Positions 57,064 to 64,000 of a stretch of 64,000 nucleotides of DNA are shown one piece after another. Below the pieces are notes generated by a model. It was given only the letters and a program-made list of their open reading frames with translations, ran no database searches and was not told the origin of the DNA. Position numbers and translations under genes: made by a program. This DNA is from Mesorhabditis belari (taxonomy: Eukaryota; Nematoda; Chromadorea; Rhabditida; Rhabditidae): the NCBI GenBank assembly GCA_958450365.1, contig CAUEEP010000245.1, positions 682,001-746,000 on the forward strand, given 5' to 3'. Within the stretch, counting starts at the first letter, position 1. The number at the start of each line of letters is the position of its first letter.

Positions 57064-58256
57064 TCACCTATAAAATCTGCCTATCCACATCATACTCGTG
57101 ACGACGCAAAGGGTAAACCACGTACAAAGATATTGTAAATGGTCATTTCGAAGACGAATATTCGTTTGTCCTCCAATCGGCCCTCTGGGAACAGAAGATT
57201 CGAGCACCGCGTCGACGAAAATTGGAGCTGTTCCATATCTAAACTTTCATAGACCTGTTGCTGTTTAAAAGTTTACCTTTCAGCCATCTCTTCATGATTG
57301 CGGTAATACCATACATCTTTGTCGAGTTGATTATTTTGCATAAATTGCGGGCGAGGTTCAGTCTTTCTAAATGTTGCTAAAGTAATAAAAACAAAAACAT
57401 TCCTCACCTTACGATGGCTTCAATTGTTGTTTCTCCCTTAACATCCGTTTTCAAGCGTGTCGCGTGCTTTGCGTACAAAGAGGGCACCCAACCTCTAAAT
57501 TTAAAAAAATTAAAGAATTTACGAATAACTAAACCTGTTTACGAGGATAACCAAGTTGGATCCTTTTATTTTAAACGGGGTGATTACATGAGCTCCATGA
57601 CTGCTGCTTTGACTATCCGATAGTAAAGAACCAGCATCTTTCTGTAATTAGGGCTTTATGTTTTTAGAACAAAACTACTCACCTGTTTATACAATTTGTC
57701 AAAACGGCCTCTCGGAGTGATGACAAATTCGCGATCATTGAGAAATTCACCAGTTATAATGACTCGTCTAGACCACCCAAATGATTGTACAATCTCATCA
57801 ACAAACCTGTATTCCATGTCCAGCAATTTCTCCAGTTCATCTATTGGAAATGCTACGCCAGGCTCTTCGAGTTTTTTCCTGAAGCAAGGGTATATAAGCC
57901 AAACTACCAGCTTTTACTTCATATTTTCGATGAGATCTAATTTCCATTGTAGTCGGTAGGTCTGCCAAATTCCTAATCCAAAAGCGGCCGTTGGAATCGA
58001 CAACAAGCCTATTGCTCCGGGTGACCATCGGATTCGTCGGGGACCTTTGTAATTACCTGAATATCTTGTTCTTACTTCAAAAAAATTATACTAGCCTCTT
58101 TTGGTTTGACTCTGTTGCTTACTGTTGTCTTGTCGTTTTAGGCCCAATGTTAAAACCTAGAAAAGAAATTCTTCTGCTTCTAAAACTCAAACACACCTGC
58201 GATTCAGTTGAGTTTATATGCCCATTCTGAGCTAATAATCTAGCGCTACGTATCAT
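57064..58256 (-). CDS. SURF1: SURF1, cytochrome c oxidase assembly factor
   Basis: Inner-mitochondrial-membrane protein with two TM helices that helps haem insertion into COX1. Starts MIRSARLLAQNGHINS (basic presequence-like), continues across a GTAAGC donor into NYKGPRRIRWSPGAIGLLSI and TAAFGLGIWQTYRLQWKLDL (TM1 and the GxWQ motif), VAFPIDELEKLLDMEYR, VIITGEFLNDREFVITPRGR, NLVILVNRGWVPS, RPQFMQNNQLDKDVWYYRN and the C-terminal signature YGTAPIFVDA with GPIGGQTNIRLRNDHLQYLC followed by TM2. The last exon is 57064 to about 57239. Length is close to the family norm. Confidence 0.92.
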
Positions 58257-58702
58257 CCCTAAAAAAATAGAGAAACCTTTAAACGTTCTCTTAAAATATT
58301 TGTACAACACTGATTTGAACGTTTTTGATGACCGCCAGAAATAAATTATAGAACATTTTATTAACAAAAATAAATTACAATTATGGCAAATTTAGACTCG
58401 AAAATGCAAAATCACATGATCAACGTTGCACTTATTAAAAAACTTACTAACTATTGGATCTCGGACTTCAAATAAAATCACAACAACTTAGAAGCCGAAA
58501 GAGATACGTATTTGATTAGATGGGGAGAAAGACAAATTAAGACTTTTCTAAAAGGATAAATGTTGAAAAGCTCTAATCATGATCCCACAATATTAAATAA
58601 AGCACCAAATTTGAAACTGACTAAAATTTTTTTGGCCAAAGAGAATTTAGGATCTTTTCACAAGGAAGATGGAACACAAAAGCATGGAAAAAAGTTGAAA
58701 AA
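58257..58702. other. gap between CLC and SURF1 genes
   Basis: 446 bp of AT-rich sequence between the CLC stop and the SURF1 start, both on the minus strand. No gene seen. Confidence 0.6.
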
Positions 58703-61700
58703 TTAGTTGAAGTTTGGATTTGCGACAGATCCAGGGAAGCCACTCTCCTGATGCCGCATGAACTCCAATATATCTTTCTTCGTTATAATCCCCAGCACTT
58801 TCCCGCTTCGTGTGACCAGCACCTAAATGCAGGTAATGTTAACCAAAAGTACTTGAGCTTACGTGTCGAAGTCCAAGTTTCCTAAACATGTCAATAATTG
58901 TCTCCATTGGCATTTGATCGGTGATTGTCATTGGTGCCTAAATATGAAACTATTTTGTGATGTACTTTGGAAATATACCAAATCCACAAGCTTGCGCAAT
59001 CGTAAAGGAGCTGGACCGCCAACTGAAGTTGCATCCGGAACCTGCAAAAGCGGTTACATTGCGAGATCTGCCAAATCACTTACAGTAGGAGTAAAGAAAA
59101 CAACGGAGGCTGTCACAATGTATGGCTGAGTTTTGCGCGCACTATGGAGAGCTAGTTGAAGATCGCGTCTAAAATAAAACGGCGATAGATGGTTAGTTTC
59201 AGTTAAATTAGTACCTTGTGCAAAATCCTGTCAAGTACATCGAAGATCGACTGACAACGACTGGGTATCCGTTAAAGTCTGTATCCCGAAGAAGGGCTTC
59301 AATTTCGCCTAGAGTCATTCCATCTTGTGTAAGCACACAGAGCTCTGGTTCATCACGACGAGGTCTCATAACCTAAGAAATAAATATGAAGAAATTCGTC
59401 GAAAAACTTACTTGTGATGCAACAGTTGAATAAGGGTATTCTTCTTTGTTGTTGAGGAAAGGATAACCATTGAGTTGGATATGCGCCTCGTAAACGCCCT
59501 AGAAAAGATGTGTTTTTTTTTACTGCTACGTTAAGATAGACGGTACCTGTTTATGTGTTGCATCGCCAACCCATTTTGCAAACATGACGGCTACCATTGT
59601 TGGTACAATAAATTCAAGACTACCCGTCAACTCAAACATAATAACCACCAAAGATACTGTCATCCTAAAAATCTTGTCTCCAAATTAAAAAAAGACAAAA
59701 AAAACCTTGTAACGCCGCCAAGAACTGCAGCAGCACCAACCATCGCATATAAACCAGGATATACCTAAATTTCACGTTTATGCATTTGCTTTAAAAATTG
59801 GAGAATATAGAAAATTGAAACTAAAACACTCACACAATCTTTCCCAATTTGACAAGACATCCATTCGCTCTGACCACCAGAAGCCTGAAGCGATGTAGTA
59901 AGGGCTTCCATAGTGATGCCTAGCAAACGACCGCTGATGGCTCCCATGGCCAAACTTGGAATAAATAATCCGCAAGGGACCTAAACGCAAGTTGTTTAAT
60001 ATTTACGAAAATTACCTTTAAGCCAAAGGTGAAAACGGTGAAGATCAACTTGCAAATTAGCGCAAAAATCAACTGCCAAATAGCAGTCTAAAATTGCAAA
60101 AGTGATGGTGTTTATTTTGCTGGATACCTCAACACCATCTCCAAAAATCCCGGTATGATAGTTGTCGTCAACTTTGCTTGTTGTAATTGTTCGATTTCGA
60201 TAATCACATAGATCGCTCGTCACATCGTCGGGCCCGCATCGATCAAAAAGCTAAGAAAACCATTCTTTTTAAAAATTGTATTTCTTTTTTAAAACAACCT
60301 GTTTTATTAATGCTGACGTGTTTTTACGCATATAAGGGTTAAAGTAAGAAATTACAGCTGTCACGGCAGTCACCACCAAAACTTCGTTAATATTGTGACC
60401 TAAAGATCAAAAAGTTTTTAAAAGCGCTATGCACGTACGTCCGAGGAAGGCGCTATTCTTGCAATAACTTCTCCATTTTATGTTGGCCCAGATAAAGATG
60501 CTTCCGAGAATGCCTAAAATCAAATTAGCTTTCTTTTACCAGAATATTGAATGATTACCTCCCCAAACGCCAAGAAGGGCGAAAGGAATGAGCTCAATGA
60601 AAGTCCATTTCATCATGTAGTCAATATGAAAGAGTGAGGTCTATATTATTTTGCTTAATTGTTTTAAAAAAATTAGCGCAACCTGATCACTCCCAAATGG
60701 ATTCACAATTCGCAAAATAATCCCTGCAACCAAAGCACAAAAAAATGACCGCCACATAGTTTTCAATGGGAAATAATAGGAAGCTTCTTCCAAACTAAAA
60801 ATTGTTTGTAATTAATACTTTCTTTATCAAGACGAACCTGAACATAACGCCACCAATAGGAGCACCAAATGCAACCGAAACGCCTGCGGCAGCGCTAGCT
60901 GATAGAATCTCTCGTTTTTTCGCCTCGTTCATTCCATATTTCGGGAAAAGATACGAAAAGATATTGCCGATGCAACACGCTAGGTGCACCATTGGACCCT
61001 CCTTTCCAAGTGATAGCCCTACACATTCATGATAAATTGCAGATTAAAAGTTTGCTCTTACCCGAAGCTGTGGAGAGCATCAGGCCCACCGACTTGATGA
61101 TAAATGTCCATTTACCAAGATAACCACGTATCACAAAACCCGATAGTATACACTTGATTTCGGGTATTCCTGACCCACAAGCATATGGAGCGAACACCTA
61201 GATTTATGTTTTACATAAAAATATTTTGAAACTTACTTTCACTAGAACAACCGCAAGTCCAGCCATGCTCATTGCCCAACTGACGTAGAAAAAGAAATCG
61301 AGAAAGTAATATAGGTTGGACTTTTCGTAAATATTGAAAACTTCTGGCCATGTCGTCCAAGCACTACAACTGTCATCCTAAACTTTTGCAATTCTTTTGT
61401 CAAAATTATTAGCTTTTACCTTATATAGCGTTTTATCGTCAGACCAACAGCAATGTTCTTTATCGAGCCAAAATCGATCAGCACAAATACCATTTTTCAA
61501 ATCACTCATCCATCGAGCACCAATGTCGATCACTCCTGCAGTGGCGCCAGCAGCCATTCCAACCATCAAAACGCACAGCCAACCCGCCCCGGAATCCCAA
61601 GCACTCTAAAAAGCACTGTTCAGTAAGCTCCAAATAAGATTTAAATTACCCCAAGTAGGCCTAAAGGCCAGTCACGCTTTTTGTTTGTTATCAACTTGTG

Positions 61701-62355
61701 CCTAAATGACTTGTTGTCAAAAATCATTATATGAAATATACCGTAAACGATCCCTGGCCAGATCTCGTTGCCAATCTATTGTGTGAAAATCGCCATATTT
61801 GCTAAACTTATTCATTGCACTATTAAAGTTCGCAAAAACACCTGAAAATTGCTGGAATGTTGTCCAAAGGAGATTCTTCCTCTTCAAGATCTTTGTCGAT
61901 GCCATTAGAATTAAAAGAAACGGCTCCCGCTATAAAAAAATATACCATTTATTTTTGGGATAAATTTTACATCCATTTGTGTCTACATGGACCATGGCTG
62001 GCTCATCATCATCTAAGCTTGTTTCCCGCTGTCTTCGATCCATCTAAAATTTGACTTTAGTAATAAAAAGAAAATTTTACTTTGAAGCCACGCCGATTTG
62101 CGATTGCCGTTGGGGGAATGCGTACAGGAGAAGAAATGAGTGAAACCGATTCAAGTTCTTCCTAAAAACAAACAAACAGTTTTTGGTGAAAACGAATGAG
62201 GATCTTCAAATTTATCACTGTGTTCAAAATTATATTCTAGTAGGTCAGTTTCTCATTAAAAAAACCAATCTGACCATTAAGCAGTCTCAGCATCAGCTGT
62301 GATTAAAAACCAAAAAGCTCACCTCGTCCGGTAACAATCTGTGCATCAAAAGTCA
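58703..62355 (-). CDS. CLC-type chloride/proton exchanger with CBS domains (CLC-3/4/5 group)
   Basis: Endolysosomal or plasma-membrane anion transporter. Minus-strand gene with about 15 exons. Cytosolic acidic N terminus ([19 protein letters not shown]), [17 protein letters not shown], the first filter motif [10 protein letters not shown], the second motif [16 protein letters not shown] with the external gating Glu, [11 protein letters not shown] and two C-terminal CBS domains ending [25 protein letters not shown] plus the gating Glu and the DFHTIDW block point to the exchanger-type CLC-3/4/5 clade rather than CLC-1/2. The start at 62355 ([11 protein letters not shown]) needs an unusual GAAG acceptor to stay in frame; an alternative is the ATG near 62043. 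Divergent from the V-ATPase gene 778 bp away. Confidence 0.9.
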
Positions 62356-63132
62356 TACAGAGTAAGTTGATACTATATATAGATATTGAAACGCTCTGAA
62401 AATGACATATTTAGCGAAGCAAATAAATTAAAAAGTAAAGCAAGAAACTGGGTTTGGAAAGTTAAAGATAAATAAAAGGTTAAAAAATTCTCAACATACG
62501 GCTACAAAGTTTACGAAAGAGTTTCCAAAATAGTTTATCTTTCCGTTGGCAGAATCAATTTAATCACAGCTGATGGGTGACTGGGAGAAAAAAGGGGGCG
62601 GCCGGGTGAAAAAGATGCGTCAGGGAGGCGCCTGTTTGCGCTTTTATATGGGCGCACGACCAATATTGACAAGGGGCAAAGACCGGCCCTCTTCTCTCGG
62701 TTCTCCAATACACTCTTTACTCGTTTAATTAAAGTTAGATCAAAAATTGCTTTACCTTGTTTTATCGGCTCTTTTAACTTTCCAAAGTTTTTCATCACTA
62801 TAGAAGCTATTTTACACGTTGGCTAGGTTATATGCAGTTCGAGGATCAGAAGCTTTCGTGATTGAAAATCGTTTATTATCTTTGTTCGCTGATTCATGGT
62901 TCTGAAATCTGAACCTGAGGGTGAAGAAAATGAGGCAAAACTCGGTCAAATTCAAACAAATGCTCTAATAAAATATTCGAACGAAGAATTGAATATCTGA
63001 AACTCATAGAATACATTTTAATAAATTGCGTCTCTTTGCTTTCTTTCTCCTCGGTCTAGTTTTGTTTTTGATCTTCCTTTGCTGTCCTTAATTGCTTTTA
63101 GCTTTTCATACACTAAACCTTTTTATTCAGAG
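62356..63132. other. divergent interval, CLC and V-ATPase c''
   Basis: 777 bp between start codons pointing apart; contains a GC-rich patch (62590-62700) and no supported gene. It presumably holds both promoters, which are both for membrane proton/anion transport genes. Confidence 0.5.
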
Positions 63133-64000
63133 ATGGCGGGGGCGATCCTCTACACAACTGGGGTAGTATCCACCATTGCGGTCGCTGTTCTGATTGGAAC
63201 AGGTTGGTTGCATTGTCTTTTTTTATAATTTTAAAGTGTACTTTAGCCTTGTTCTACATGTTGACTGGCCAAGGATTCCGATTTGACATTGCCTGGTTCT
63301 TGACACAAACATCACCACACATGTGGGCTGGATTGGGAGTTGCCGCCTCGTTGTCATTATCAGTTATTGGCGCTGGATGGTGAGTGTTATTTATTATTTT
63401 TTAATTGTTTCATTTTTAGGGGTATTTTCACAACCGGATCATCAATTTTGGGAGGAGGAGTTAAAGCCCCACGGTTGGTTTTTAATCTCTTTTACCTGAT
63501 TTTTTGTAATTTAGGATAAGAACGAAGAATTTGGTATCGATTATTTTCTGTGAAGCTGTCGCCATTTTCGGAATCATCATGGCCTTCGTGTTTGTCGGAA
63601 AACTATCGGTACTTTTTATGAGTGCAATACAATCCTCATTTTTTTAATTGTTGTAAAGTTAAAGAATTTCCAAATCAAAACGAGGGCCATCAGTTTCTTA
63701 TTGTAGATTTTAAAATCAACATAACCAACTTTTTATAAAATTAAATTGTTTATGCCATTTAGGAGTTCCGTCGAGAACAATTTGACGTGGTTGCGGATCG
63801 AGAAATTATCGCCAAAAATCTTGCCGCTGGATACATGATCTTCGGTGGTGGGCTAACGGTTGGATTCTCGAATTTGGTGTGTGGACTTGCCGTCGGTCAG
63901 TTTTTTGAGCGTTTTGATTCTGGTAACCGTTTAATATCTAAATTTTGAGAAAAGTTTACCATTTTCACTTTAGGAATCGTCGGTTCTGGAGCAGCGTTAG
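63133..64000 (+). CDS. ATP6V0B: V-type ATPase proteolipid subunit c'' (partial, cut by window end)
   Basis: Membrane-rotor proteolipid of the V0 sector. Exons 63133-63202, 63247-63379, 63420-63473, 63515-63608, 63763-63895, and 63974 onward. An extra N-terminal helix ([18 protein letters not shown]) marks c'' rather than c. Then [56 protein letters not shown] (with the ion-binding Glu in the helix), a loop [19 protein letters not shown] and [19 protein letters not shown]. The 3' end lies outside the window. The ATG follows TTTATTCAG by two bases, a likely trans-splice acceptor. Confidence 0.93.

Overview
The window reads as nuclear DNA of a nematode. Spliced genes have GT-AG introns, many only 40-60 bp, ending in a short T-rich stretch plus AG. 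Several start codons sit at or within a few bases of a consensus 3' splice site with no upstream coding exon (KRI1, ARL1, NDUFB6, peroxiredoxin, V-ATPase c''), as expected for spliced-leader trans-splicing. A major-sperm-protein-domain gene, a TTBK/CK1-like kinase copy and a Tc3-like transposon remnant also fit nematodes. I cannot name the genus. Exon boundaries were read by eye and phase-checked for most genes.

Layout. 1-7.3 kb is gene-poor: three minisatellites, a 1,238-base T run that is probably an assembly artefact, and MITE remnants. 7.4-13.0 kb (+) is an 11-exon DDAH/amidinotransferase-family hydrolase. 14.7-16.3 kb (-) is a small four-helix membrane protein whose first intron carries a perfect 12 x 30 bp satellite. 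16.3-22.3 kb is repeats: a tRNA-derived SINE, a decayed LINE, foldback elements and duplicated blocks. 22.3-25.3 kb (-) is complex I subunit NDUFB6; one of its introns holds a broken TTBK-like kinase on the other strand. 25.8-26.7 kb (-) is a 2-Cys peroxiredoxin. 27.6-29.9 kb (-) is the mannosyltransferase ALG2, whose last intron holds a complete MSP-domain gene on the other strand. 30.2-31.8 kb (+) is an unrecognised secreted or type I membrane protein (one gene or two). 32.9-36.7 kb (+) is KRI1 followed closely by ARL1. 37.3-37.7 kb is an unrecognised gene fragment. 39.1-41.1 kb (+) is a Rab-like GTPase whose exons 2-3 are enclosed by long inverted repeats. 41.7-50.1 kb (-) is methylenetetrahydrofolate reductase, with introns full of MITEs and SINEs. 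50.1-54.9 kb has no gene I can support. 54.9-58.3 kb (-) is SURF1 followed by a SNAPC1-like gene, 58.7-62.4 kb (-) is a CLC-type chloride/proton exchanger with tandem CBS domains, and 63.1-64.0 kb (+) is the start of V-ATPase subunit c'', cut by the window end.

The genes are housekeeping functions (respiratory assembly, glycosylation, vesicle traffic, folate, redox, ribosome and snRNA biogenesis) and do not form one pathway. KRI1-ARL1 and SURF1-SNAPC1 have spacing and acceptor sites compatible with nematode operons. The strongest unusual signals are architectural: two sperm-type gene families sitting antisense inside introns of housekeeping genes, a long inverted repeat bracketing internal exons of a Rab gene, and several short inverted-repeat element families, one copy of which contains another element flanked by an 8-10 bp target duplication.
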